DNA from: Aliivibrio_A kagoshimensis | GTDB lineage: Bacteria; Pseudomonadota; Gammaproteobacteria; Enterobacterales; Vibrionaceae | Direction of reading: 5' to 3' | NCBI RefSeq assembly: GCF_050337105.1 | Contig: NZ_JAKJSQ010000125.1 | Location: forward strand, 1 to 5,174 | Length of the DNA: 5,174 nt | Shown here: positions 1-5,174 of the stretch, in pieces | How positions within the stretch are numbered: the first letter of the stretch is position 1 | Layout of the letters: each line of letters starts with the position of its first letter | Notes under the pieces: model-generated | Database searches by the model: none | What the model saw: the letters and a program-made list of their open reading frames with translations, nothing else | Told to the model about the DNA's origin: nothing | Program-made: the position numbers and the translations under genes

Positions 1-33
1 GTGTGTGCAAATTGTTTTTAATTTATTGCTAAT

Positions 34-60
34 TTGTTAAATAAGCGTTAGGTTTAAAAT
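34..60 (+). promoter_or_regulatory. weak promoter candidate for the TRAP operon
   Basis: A TTGTTA element (34-39, four of six matches to the sigma-70 -35 box) and TAAAAT (55-60, five of six matches to TATAAT) lie 15 bp apart, shorter than the preferred 17 bp. The stretch is AT-rich, so chance matches are likely. A GAAC-N7-GTTC dyad (62-76) would overlap the predicted start of transcription and could be an operator, but it is short. If the promoter is right, the mRNA leader before the transporter gene is about 115 nt. Confidence 0.3.
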
Positions 61-139
61 AGAACGATTTCTGTTCAAAGATTTTAAGCGCCAACCCAAT
101 ATTGATGAATAGTGTCTGTGGAGTATGGGAGGGCTAACA

Positions 140-169
140 ATGGTGACCAGAAATGGGCCAATTATTTGA
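140..169 (+). other. possible 9-codon upstream mini-ORF
   Basis: An ATG at 140 is preceded by the purine-rich GGGAGGG (127-133) at a spacing of 6 nt, a stronger Shine-Dalgarno match than that of the gene it precedes. The frame reads MVTRNGPII and stops with TGA at 167-169, two bases before the AAGGA ribosome site (171-175) of the solute-binding protein gene. Ribosomes ending here could open or block that site, so a translational-coupling role is conceivable. The peptide has no recognisable function and the arrangement may be fortuitous. Confidence 0.25.
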
Positions 170-183
170 GAAGGAACTGCCAA

Positions 184-1155
184 ATGAAACCACTTTTTAA
201 AACAGCTGTTGCAGTGTTAGCGATGTGCGTCACTAGTGCCACTTTCGCGTCAACGCGTTGGGATATGGCGACCCCGTATGTTGACGCCACGCACCATACC
301 CAAAACATCAAACAGTTTGCTGCCGATGTTAAAAAAGCCACAGACGGAGAGCTTGATATTCAAGTTCATTCTGGAGGTTCATTGATCAAGCATAAAGAGA
401 TCCCACGTGCAGTACGTTCACGCCAAGTACAAATTGGTGAAGTGTTTATGGGGATTTTAGGTAACGAAGACCCAGTGTTTAAGTTGGATAACTTGCCGTT
501 TTTAGCGACTGATTTTGACCAAGCTAAAAAATTGTATCAAGTCACTAAATCATCGATTGAAAAGAAGCTGGACAAAGATGGCATGATGTTGCTTTATACC
601 GTGCCATGGCCACCACAGGGCATATATAGCAAAGAAGCAGTGAATAAAATTGATGATTTGAAAGGGGCCAAAATGAGAGCGTATAGTTCAACCCTTTCTC
701 GTTTAGCCGTGCTATTAGAAGCGGCACCAACCACGGTTCAAACCGTTGAAATTCCGCAAGCATTCTCTACCGGTATTATCGATATGATGATCACCTCTCC
801 AACCACAGGGGTGAGCAGCCAATCTTGGGATTACGTGAAGAACTACACCGATGTACAAGCGTGGATCCCAAAAAATATGGTGATAGTCAATAAGCGTGAA
901 TTTAAACGTTTAGACGACAAAGTACAGAGTGCGCTACTGCAAGCGGCGGCTGATGCTGAAGCACGCGGTTGGGCAATGGCGGAAAAAGAGACCAAGAGTA
1001 AAACAGCCATGCTGGCAGATAAAGGCATGATCGTGCAACAACCAAGCAGTGAGTTGATGAACGAATTGAAAGCGGTAGGTGCCACTATGTCAGCAGAGTG
1101 GTCAAAAGAGTCAGGCGCAGAGGGCGCTGCCATTTTAGCTGAATACCAAAAGTAG
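184..1155 (+). CDS. dctP: TRAP transporter solute-binding protein, DctP family
   Basis: Periplasmic receptor of a TRAP transporter: it captures a solute, usually a carboxylate-bearing molecule, and delivers it to the QM membrane complex for sodium-driven uptake. I chose ATG 184 (323 residues) because AAGGA lies 8 nt upstream and a typical signal peptide follows at once: Lys2 and Lys6, a hydrophobic core at about 7-19, and cleavage near Ala22/Ser23. The in-frame GTG at 112 would add 24 polar residues ahead of the signal peptide. The mature part has the family landmarks: FAADVKKATDGELDIQVHSGG (about 45-65, given here only as a region), DNLPFLATDFDQAKKL (102-117), LKGAKMRAYS (159-168) with Arg165 at the position of the conserved carboxylate-binding arginine, and the PQAFSTGIID segment (191-200). 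Length is normal for DctP proteins. It is first of a four-gene operon. The symbol denotes the family; C4-dicarboxylate specificity is not shown, and the ligand is unknown. Confidence 0.93.
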   Translation: MKPLFKTAVAVLAMCVTSATFASTRWDMATPYVDATHHTQNIKQFAADVKKATDGELDIQVHSGGSLIKHKEIPRAVRSRQVQIGEVFMGILGNEDPVFKLDNLPFLATDFDQAKKLYQVTKSSIEKKLDKDGMMLLYTVPWPPQGIYSKEAVNKIDDLKGAKMRAYSSTLSRLAVLLEAAPTTVQTVEIPQAFSTGIIDMMITSPTTGVSSQSWDYVKNYTDVQAWIPKNMVIVNKREFKRLDDKVQSALLQAAADAEARGWAMAEKETKSKTAMLADKGMIVQQPSSELMNELKAVGATMSAEWSKESGAEGAAILAEYQK

Positions 1156-1166
1156 TAGGAGTCACC

Positions 1167-1703
1167 ATGCGTCAGTTTCTAAACCGTTTGTACATGATGT
1201 CAGGCGTTAGCTCTGGAGTCTGTATTGTGATCATCTGTCTGTTAATTCTGATGCGTGTAATTGGTCGCTGGATGGGAATTGTGATCCCATCCAGTGATGA
1301 TTTTGCTGGATTTTTATTGGCCGCCTCCTGCTTTTTAGCCTTGGCATATACCTTTCATCATGGCGGGCATATTCGAGTGAGTCTATTCACCTCTAGACTG
1401 TCAGAAAAACGGTCACTGTTTTTTGAGCGTTTTATTCTCACCTTTGCAGCGTTGTTAGTCAGTTATCTGGCCTATGAGTTGAGCTATATGGTGTGGGAGA
1501 GTTGGGACTTTGAGGAACTCTCATCCGGTTATATCGCCGTACCGATGTGGATAGTGCAGATGCCAGTGGCAATTGGCTCCATAGTGATGGCTATTGCGGT
1601 GATTGATGCGGCCTACTGCAGTCTGCTATATGGACAGCGTATTGCATTATCAGAAGAGGAATTACTAGCAGCTTCAAATAACAAGGACAGCGAACATGGA
1701 TGA
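1167..1703 (+). CDS. dctQ: TRAP transporter small membrane subunit, DctQ family
   Basis: Small integral membrane subunit that pairs with the large permease in the inner membrane and helps dock the solute-binding protein. The 178-residue protein has four predicted transmembrane helices at about 12-30, 45-63, 88-108 and 126-150. It carries the family signature GGHIRVSL (66-73) after helix 2, and a GYIAVPMWIVQMP segment (121-133) leading into helix 4, like the usual 'lP.w' motif of DctQ proteins. The start is supported by AGGAG (1157-1161) 5 nt upstream, only 11 bp after the dctP stop. The tail after 155 is acidic and polar, presumably cytoplasmic. Its stop overlaps the start of the large-subunit gene by 8 bp, which indicates translational coupling. 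Length is typical; nothing is missing. Confidence 0.9.
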   Translation: MRQFLNRLYMMSGVSSGVCIVIICLLILMRVIGRWMGIVIPSSDDFAGFLLAASCFLALAYTFHHGGHIRVSLFTSRLSEKRSLFFERFILTFAALLVSYLAYELSYMVWESWDFEELSSGYIAVPMWIVQMPVAIGSIVMAIAVIDAAYCSLLYGQRIALSEEELLAASNNKDSEHG

Positions 1704-3000
1704 GTTACTGATTGGCGGCATTTTAATTGTGGTGCTGTTTGCATTTTTAGCCAGTGGCCTTTGGGTCGCCCTTAGCTTAGTCATGGTGGCGATTGCCGGT
1801 TTAACACTACTGGGTAATGACAACTTCGGACTTATCTATGCGACAGCCACATGGGGCGCAGTCTCTGACTGGTCGTTAGCGGCGCTGCCACTGTTCATTT
1901 GGATGGGGGAGATCTTGTTTAGAACCCGACTCTCTAAAGATCTGTTTGAAGGGTTATCGCCATGGCTTAATCGGGTTCCAGGGCGTCTGCTTCATGTCAA
2001 TATTTTAAGTTGCGGTATGTTTGCTGCGGTCTCCGGATCCTCTGCAGCTACCGCCGCCACTATCGGGAAAATGACCCTGCCCGAGCTAAAAAAGCAGGGC
2101 TACGATGACCAAATGACCATTGCGACACTTGCGGGGTCGGGCACGCTAGGTTTGCTGATTCCCCCCTCAATCATCTTGATTGTGTATGGCGTAGCAGCAG
2201 AGGTGTCGATAGGACGTCTGTTCATCGCTGGTGCCATTCCCGGTATCATGTTGGTGTTAATGTTCATGGGTTACACCGTCTATTGGGCGATGCGAAATAA
2301 AAACAAAGTACCGCATAACGATGTTCACTATAGCTGGGCTGAAAAAATGGCTGGGCTCACTAAGCTGATCCCTATCGGTCTATTAGTTATGTTTGTCTTA
2401 GGCTCAATCTATGGCGGTTTAACCACGCCGACTGAAGCGGCTGCTTTTGGGGTCGTGGGCGCTTTGATTTTAGCGATCACCAGTCGAACATTAAACGTTG
2501 AAAGCTTTAGCAAGAGTTTGATGGGAGCGGTAAAAACCTCATGCATGATCATCTTTATTCTTGCTGGTGCAGCATTCCTCACCGTCGCGATGGGGTTTAT
2601 TGGCTTACCAAGAATGTTAGCTGAACAGATAGCAGTGCTGCAACTCTCTCCCTATATGCTGCTGTTTTTCTTAACCATACTGTTTGTTATCTTGGGTTGT
2701 TTCCTCGATGGTATCTCTGTCGTAGTGCTAACGACATCGGTGGTATTACCTATGGTGATTCAGGCGGGTATAGATCCACTATGGTTTGGTATCTATATTG
2801 TGCTGGTGGTAGAGATGTCGCAAATAACGCCCCCAGTAGGTTTTAACTTGTTCGTAATACAGAGCATTACCGGAAAAGACATGCTGTTTATTGCCAAAGC
2901 AGCACTGCCATTCTTCTGCTTGCTGTTGTTAGCGGTATTTTTAGTGGTCGCATTCCCTGGCATCGTTACATGGTTACCAACGACGATGACAACCAATTAA
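1696..3000 (+). CDS. dctM: TRAP transporter large permease, DctM family
   Basis: Large transport-domain subunit of the TRAP system; it moves the solute across the inner membrane using the sodium gradient by an elevator mechanism (family knowledge). The 434-residue protein is almost entirely hydrophobic helices and helical hairpins. Family motifs appear in order: SGSSAATAATIG (113-124) with its Ser/Ala-rich re-entrant loop, GSGTLGLLIPPSIILIVYG (147-165), GGLTTPTEAAAFG (240-252), ILGCFLDGISVVVLTT (332-347) and EMSQITPPVGFNLFVI (373-388). The two halves echo each other, the usual inverted repeat of this fold. ATG 1696 has AAGGA (1683-1687) 8 nt upstream, inside the end of dctQ, giving an ATGGATGA overlap. 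The length of about 430 residues is normal and no key motif is disrupted, so the transporter looks intact. The substrate remains unknown. Confidence 0.95.
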   Translation: MDELLIGGILIVVLFAFLASGLWVALSLVMVAIAGLTLLGNDNFGLIYATATWGAVSDWSLAALPLFIWMGEILFRTRLSKDLFEGLSPWLNRVPGRLLHVNILSCGMFAAVSGSSAATAATIGKMTLPELKKQGYDDQMTIATLAGSGTLGLLIPPSIILIVYGVAAEVSIGRLFIAGAIPGIMLVLMFMGYTVYWAMRNKNKVPHNDVHYSWAEKMAGLTKLIPIGLLVMFVLGSIYGGLTTPTEAAAFGVVGALILAITSRTLNVESFSKSLMGAVKTSCMIIFILAGAAFLTVAMGFIGLPRMLAEQIAVLQLSPYMLLFFLTILFVILGCFLDGISVVVLTTSVVLPMVIQAGIDPLWFGIYIVLVVEMSQITPPVGFNLFVIQSITGKDMLFIAKAALPFFCLLLLAVFLVVAFPGIVTWLPTTMTTN

Positions 3001-3012
3001 TAAGGAAATAGC

Positions 3013-3519
3013 ATGACTGAACGTTTACCTATTGTCTCTTCATCGCACTTAATGAGTGAGGAGTCGATAACACTGAGTGAATTCGAATACGCATTAACCA
3101 TGGTGAACAATGCCTTTCAACGTTGGATGCAATCCTGTTCGATGGCAGTAGAGTTGCAAGATCTTAGTCCGTTAGATATTTTAGCGCTGCATAACTTGCA
3201 TCATAGGGATCGCCCAAAGCGCATTGCCGATGTCGCTTTTATGCTCAACATTGAAGACATTCACAACGTGTCATATTCGGTGAGAAAGTTGGTAAAAAAA
3301 GGGCTTGTGGTAGGAGAAAGACAAGGAAAGGATACCTATTATCAACTTAATGACGCAGGCAAACACTTTTGCTTACAGTATAAAGAGGTGCGCGAACAGT
3401 GCTTGGTTGATGTCGTCTCAAAATTGAACATTGAAAGTGATCTGGGGGATGTAGCGGCAACAATGCGAACCTTATCAGGGATCTATGATCAGGCATCGCG
3501 AGCGGTTCGGTCACTATAA
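3013..3519 (+). CDS. MarR-like winged-helix transcriptional regulator
   Basis: Predicted DNA-binding repressor or activator of 168 residues, related to the MarR-type proteins of the COG5631 kind (winged helix, Predicted transcription regulator) by my reading; no search was run. An N-terminal helix (about 22-45) and LSPLDILALHNLHHRDRPKR (51-70) precede the helix-turn-helix IADVAFMLNIEDIHNVSYSVRKLVKKGLV (about 71-99, residues named as a region). Then come a short beta wing with VVGERQGKDTYYQL (99-112) and a C-terminal helical dimerisation part (115-168). AAGGA (3002-3006) lies 6 nt before ATG 3013, and the gene starts 12 bp after dctM, so it is the last gene of the TRAP operon. I infer it senses the transported compound or a product and controls the operon. 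No intrinsic terminator follows it. It could instead regulate other genes; its ligand is unknown. Confidence 0.82.
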   Translation: MTERLPIVSSSHLMSEESITLSEFEYALTMVNNAFQRWMQSCSMAVELQDLSPLDILALHNLHHRDRPKRIADVAFMLNIEDIHNVSYSVRKLVKKGLVVGERQGKDTYYQLNDAGKHFCLQYKEVREQCLVDVVSKLNIESDLGDVAATMRTLSGIYDQASRAVRSL

Positions 3520-3577
3520 TACGCTGAGCATTACGAATAAATGACCCGTTGATCCGTTCGAATGTGAGCTGACACGC

Positions 3578-3605
3578 TTGACATATTATGTGCAGTTAGT
3601 AATCT
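3578..3605 (+). promoter_or_regulatory. sigma-70 promoter of the desaturase gene
   Basis: A perfect -35 hexamer TTGACA (3578-3583) is followed after 16 bp by TAATCT (3600-3605), a weak -10 (three of six). Transcription would begin near 3611-3613, inside the palindrome that starts at 3606, leaving a leader of about 27 nt before ATG 3639. A strong -35 with the operator directly on the start site suits a promoter controlled by repression. Confidence 0.6.
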
Positions 3606-3623
3606 AGCGTACACGTGTACGCT
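3606..3623. promoter_or_regulatory. FabR-type operator, perfect 18-bp palindrome
   Basis: AGCGTACACGTGTACGCT reads identically on both strands over all 18 bases, with no spacer. From established knowledge, the E. coli fabA and fabB promoters carry closely similar elements (AGCGTACACGTGT in fabA, GCGTACAAGTGTACGC in fabB) that are bound by the TetR-family repressor FabR together with acyl-ACP or acyl-CoA. The site abuts the -10 element and covers the predicted transcription start of the desaturase gene, so binding should block initiation. I infer FabR (or a DesT-like relative) represses the desaturase when unsaturated acyl thioesters are plentiful. The fabR gene itself is not in the window. 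Confidence 0.85.
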
Positions 3624-3638
3624 GACTTAGGAACTGAC

Positions 3639-4766
3639 ATGACAGAATCAAAGAAGCCACCATTCATTTGGCTCAATATTTTCATCTTTAGCTCAAGTTT
3701 ATTATTAGCTTTAGTCGCAGTACCGCTCTATGGCTATCTGTATGGATTTGGCAGTGAGCACTGGATCTGGCTGCTGATTACATTCTGTTTTTGTAACCTG
3801 ACCATTACTACAGGGTATCACCGACTCTGGTCACATAAAGCGTTTGAAGCGCATGCTGTCATACGGGTACTCTGCGCCATTGGTGGTGCGTTTGCCCTAC
3901 AAAATAGTGCCCTGCATTGGTCTTCCGATCACCGAAATCACCACAAGCATGTTGATAATAACCACAAAGATCCCTACTCAGCGAAAAAAGGGTTCTGGTA
4001 CTCTCACATTGGTTGGATGCTGCGCGAATATGATGTTGAGCGTTACTCGGATTACACCAATTGCCGCGATTTGAAAAAAGATAAGATAGTGATGTGGCAG
4101 CACAAGTACTATCTCGTGTTGGCACTCGCCACCAACCTTGGAATTCCGGTTGCGCTTGGCCTGCTGTATGGCGATGTAGTGGGTATGTTGCTGGTGGTGG
4201 GTGCGCTGCGTTTAGTGTTAAACCACCATACCACCTTCTTTATTAACTCATTGGCACACATATGGGGTTCACAGCCATATACCGACAAAAACACTGCCCG
4301 TGATAATGGTTTCCTTGCCTTTTTGACTTTCGGTGAAGGCTACCATAATTACCACCATATCTTTGAAAATGACTACCGAAATGGCATTCTTTGGTGGCAG
4401 TACGATCCGACGAAATGGGTTATACGCGCAAGTGCTTGGTTAGGCCTAGCGTCTAATCTTAAGCGCTGTCCAGAAGAGCGAATTGAAAAAGCCAGAGCGA
4501 AAATGCAGCTTATCCGAGCGAACAGTAGCTTAGAGTTACTACCTGATTGCCAAGCGATGATTAATAATTTGAATAATGAGTACGCGCTCTTTTTGCAAAA
4601 TATGAACGACTATTATGAAATGAAGAAACAGTTGATTGAGATGAAAAAGAATAAGATTGCTGAAAAGTATGATCTGCAACAACGTAAGAAACAGTATCAA
4701 GAGATGAAGTTACGTTGGTTAGAGCAGCGTAAATCTTGGAATCAATTGGCACTGCAATACGCGTAA
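3639..4766 (+). CDS. membrane fatty-acid (acyl-CoA type) desaturase
   Basis: Di-iron integral membrane desaturase that introduces a cis double bond into a saturated acyl chain using O2 and electrons from a reductase; delta-9 specificity is likely from the family but unproven. In the 375-residue protein the histidine boxes are complete: HRLWSH (61-66), HRNHH (98-102) and HNYHH (236-240). The N203/H207 pair in NSLAH matches the extra metal ligands seen in stearoyl-CoA desaturase structures. Hydrophobic segments lie at about 10-35, 42-60, 74-90, 158-178 and 180-198. From about 275 to 375 there is a highly charged Lys/Glu/Gln/Met-rich region, probably helical or coiled coil, beyond the catalytic core. 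ATG 3639 has TAGGA (3628-3632) at 6 nt; the in-frame GTG 3615 is rejected because it lies inside the operator at the transcription start. It is monocistronic, with its own promoter and terminator. It would supply unsaturated fatty acids aerobically, beside the FabA/FabB pathway. Confidence 0.93.
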   Translation: MTESKKPPFIWLNIFIFSSSLLLALVAVPLYGYLYGFGSEHWIWLLITFCFCNLTITTGYHRLWSHKAFEAHAVIRVLCAIGGAFALQNSALHWSSDHRNHHKHVDNNHKDPYSAKKGFWYSHIGWMLREYDVERYSDYTNCRDLKKDKIVMWQHKYYLVLALATNLGIPVALGLLYGDVVGMLLVVGALRLVLNHHTTFFINSLAHIWGSQPYTDKNTARDNGFLAFLTFGEGYHNYHHIFENDYRNGILWWQYDPTKWVIRASAWLGLASNLKRCPEERIEKARAKMQLIRANSSLELLPDCQAMINNLNNEYALFLQNMNDYYEMKKQLIEMKKNKIAEKYDLQQRKKQYQEMKLRWLEQRKSWNQLALQYA

Positions 4767-4785
4767 GCCCACAAAATAGATAACT

Positions 4786-4823
4786 ATCCCAGTGATTCTG
4801 CAGAGAGTCGCTGGGATTTTTTT
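4786..4823 (+). terminator. intrinsic terminator of the desaturase gene
   Basis: ATCCCAGTGA (4786-4795) pairs with TCGCTGGGAT (4808-4817) to give a 10-bp stem with one G-U wobble. The 12-nt loop contains TCTGCAGA, and a run of seven T (4817-4823) follows. It begins 19 bp after the desaturase stop. The stem and T-run are of good quality, so transcription should end here. The complementary strand lacks a T-run, so it acts in one direction. Confidence 0.9.
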
Positions 4824-4901
4824 GTCTACACCCCTGTACTCCTCCCTTTATGTTGCTTTATCGGTTATTCAACACTGAATGTACATTGTGTAACATATTA
4901 A

Positions 4902-4915
4902 TGAAAACGTTTACA
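4902..4915. promoter_or_regulatory. LacI/GalR-family-like operator candidate
   Basis: TGAAAACGTTTACA is an almost perfect 14-bp dyad centred on CG: AAACGTTT plus flanking TG/CA, broken only at one base pair (4904/4913). Central-CG palindromes of this kind are typical of LacI-family operators such as those of PurR, FruR and RbsR. No identifiable promoter elements or gene sit directly beside it, and short AT-rich dyads arise by chance, so confidence is low. Confidence 0.25.
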
Positions 4916-4957
4916 AACTGGATAAATTTCTCATTAAAGTGGAATGTGAGGATATAA

Positions 4958-5014
4958 ATGACACTTAATTCATACTTTTTGTCTATGTATTTCGCTTCTA
5001 GGTCACATAATTAG
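4958..5014 (+). CDS. possible 18-residue leader peptide
   Basis: ATG 4958 is preceded by GAGGA (4948-4952) at 5 nt, and the frame runs 18 codons to TAG at 5012-5014, giving MTLNSYFLSMYFASRSHN. Two Tyr-Phe pairs make it fairly aromatic for its size. It sits ahead of the phased dyads and a hairpin, an arrangement that could be a translated leader. However, I see no T-run attenuator after it and no convincing promoter before it. I do not recognise the peptide; it may be an accidental ORF. Confidence 0.2.
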   Translation: MTLNSYFLSMYFASRSHN

Positions 5015-5041
5015 CAAGAAAAAGATAGAGTATTTTTCCAG

Positions 5042-5086
5042 TGTAACGTTTGCGTTACCCATTGTAACTAGGTGGTTACAATGGGT
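5042..5086. promoter_or_regulatory. two phased dyads, TyrR-box-like operators
   Basis: TGTAAC-N6-GTTACC (5042-5059) and TGTAAC-N6-GTTACA (5063-5080) have the same layout and repeat at exactly 21 bp, two helical turns, placing both on one face of the DNA. The second is extended to a 30-bp perfect inverted repeat: 12-bp arms ACCCATTGTAAC (5057-5068) and GTTACAATGGGT (5075-5086) around TAGGTG. The form resembles the E. coli TyrR box TGTAAA-N6-TTTACA, which also occurs in adjacent pairs, but differs at the inner base of each half-site. Their centres lie about 50 and 71 bp before the start predicted from TATAAT at 5110, a position suited to an activator. The binding protein is inferred, not known. 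Confidence 0.5.
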
Positions 5087-5109
5087 ATCTATCTGATTTA
5101 GCAGGATAT

Positions 5110-5115
5110 TATAAT
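5110..5115 (+). promoter_or_regulatory. consensus -10 element of a downstream promoter
   Basis: A perfect TATAAT lies 24 bp after the end of the inverted repeat, and no good -35 hexamer stands 16-18 bp upstream (the 17-bp position reads ATCTAT). A good -10 with a poor -35 beside dyads is what an activator-dependent promoter looks like. Transcription would start near 5122, about 50 nt before the putative start codon at 5171. The local DNA is very AT-rich, so a chance match is possible. Confidence 0.4.
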
Positions 5116-5170
5116 TATAAATTGTTTTTTTTATAGTTGATGTAATTAAAAGAAGGTTTAGGTAGGAATT

Positions 5171-5174
5171 ATGG
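5171..5174 (+). CDS. possible start of a gene cut by the window edge
   Basis: An ATG at 5171 follows TAGGA (5163-5167) at 3 nt, a rather short spacing, with AAGG also at 5153-5156. Only the start codon and one further base are in the window, so nothing can be said about the product. The promoter-like and operator-like elements upstream make a real gene start here plausible. Confidence 0.35.

Larger units (their letters stand above)
4824..5170. other. intergenic region, regulatory in appearance
   Basis: About 350 bp, AT-rich, with no ORF of normal size on either strand. I see a LacI-family-like dyad (4902-4915), an 18-codon ORF with a ribosome site (4958-5014), two phased dyads (5042-5086), a TATAAT (5110-5115) and a possible start codon at its right edge. 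No tRNA-like cloverleaf, insertion-sequence end or direct-repeat array was seen. The density of dyads suggests the control region of a gene to the right of the window. Confidence 0.6.

Noticed and set aside
1..36. A terminator from a gene to the left
   Set aside because: GCAAATT and AATTTG can pair only weakly, with AT-rich arms and no T-run placed after the stem.
112..183. GTG at 112 as the start of the solute-binding protein
   Set aside because: It would put 24 polar residues before an obvious signal peptide and lacks a good ribosome site. ATG 184 has AAGGA at 8 nt.
843..1133. Minus-strand ORFs at 545-763, 843-1133, 2793-2996, 3859-4125, 4109-4294 and 4561-4752
   Set aside because: All lie inside well-supported + strand genes, show no family features, and are compositional shadows of those genes.
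184..3000. Assignment of the transporter as SiaPQM (sialic acid) or the C4-dicarboxylate DctPQM
   Set aside because: No sialic-acid catabolic genes or DctB/DctD sensor-regulator genes are present here, and the family motifs do not fix the ligand.
3540..3583. A FadR site next to the FabR-type operator, as in E. coli fabA and fabB
   Set aside because: GTTGATCCGTTCG and CTGACACGCTTGAC were considered, but neither fits the FadR consensus with its central GGAC/GTCC-like half-sites.
3615..3638. GTG at 3615 as the start of the desaturase
   Set aside because: It lies inside the 18-bp operator and at the predicted transcription start, so the mRNA would have no ribosome site. ATG 3639 has TAGGA at 6 nt.
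3844..4074. + strand ORF in another frame within the desaturase gene
   Set aside because: It overlaps the histidine-box coding region completely and its translation shows no family features.
5057..5086. The 12-bp perfect hairpin as an intrinsic terminator
   Set aside because: No T-run follows on either strand, the stem is not GC-rich, and it is paired in phase with a second dyad. An operator reading fits better.

Overview
The window reads like a chromosomal segment of a gamma-proteobacterium, most likely a member of the Vibrionaceae. This rests on moderate GC content, AT-rich intergenic DNA, protein sequences of Vibrio-like character, and an operator resembling the enterobacterial/vibrio FabR site. 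No species can be named from the sequence alone. All confidently called genes are on the + strand.

Positions 1-183 are an AT-rich leader with a weak promoter candidate and a 9-codon mini-ORF behind a strong Shine-Dalgarno sequence. Positions 184-3519 form a compact four-gene operon. It encodes a complete tripartite TRAP (tripartite ATP-independent periplasmic) transporter: a secreted solute-binding protein (DctP family), a four-helix small membrane subunit (DctQ) and a large permease (DctM). A 168-residue MarR-like winged-helix regulator follows. Gaps are 11 bp (P to Q), an 8-bp overlap (Q to M) and 12 bp (M to regulator), so co-transcription is very likely. The substrate cannot be read from the sequence; the terminal regulator is the natural candidate for controlling the operon in response to it.

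Positions 3578-4823 are a separate transcription unit for a membrane fatty-acid (acyl-CoA type) desaturase. It has its own promoter, a perfect 18-bp palindrome AGCGTACACGTGTACGCT at the predicted transcription start, a 375-residue protein with the full set of histidine-box ligands plus a long charged C-terminal helix region, and a clear intrinsic terminator. The palindrome matches the FabR operator type found before fabA and fabB in E. coli, so the desaturase is probably tied to unsaturated-fatty-acid homeostasis.

Positions 4824-5170 are about 350 bp without a confident gene but rich in apparent regulatory DNA. There is a LacI-family-like dyad, an 18-codon ORF with a good ribosome site, and two tandem dyads TGTAAC-N6-GTTAC(A/C) exactly 21 bp apart (the second sits in a 30-bp perfect inverted repeat). 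These are followed by a consensus TATAAT and a possible start codon at 5171. This looks like the control region of a gene that begins just as the window ends.

I see no mobile element, CRISPR array, tRNA or rRNA. The most interesting points are the FabR-type operator on an oxygen-dependent desaturase and the phased double dyad near the right end.
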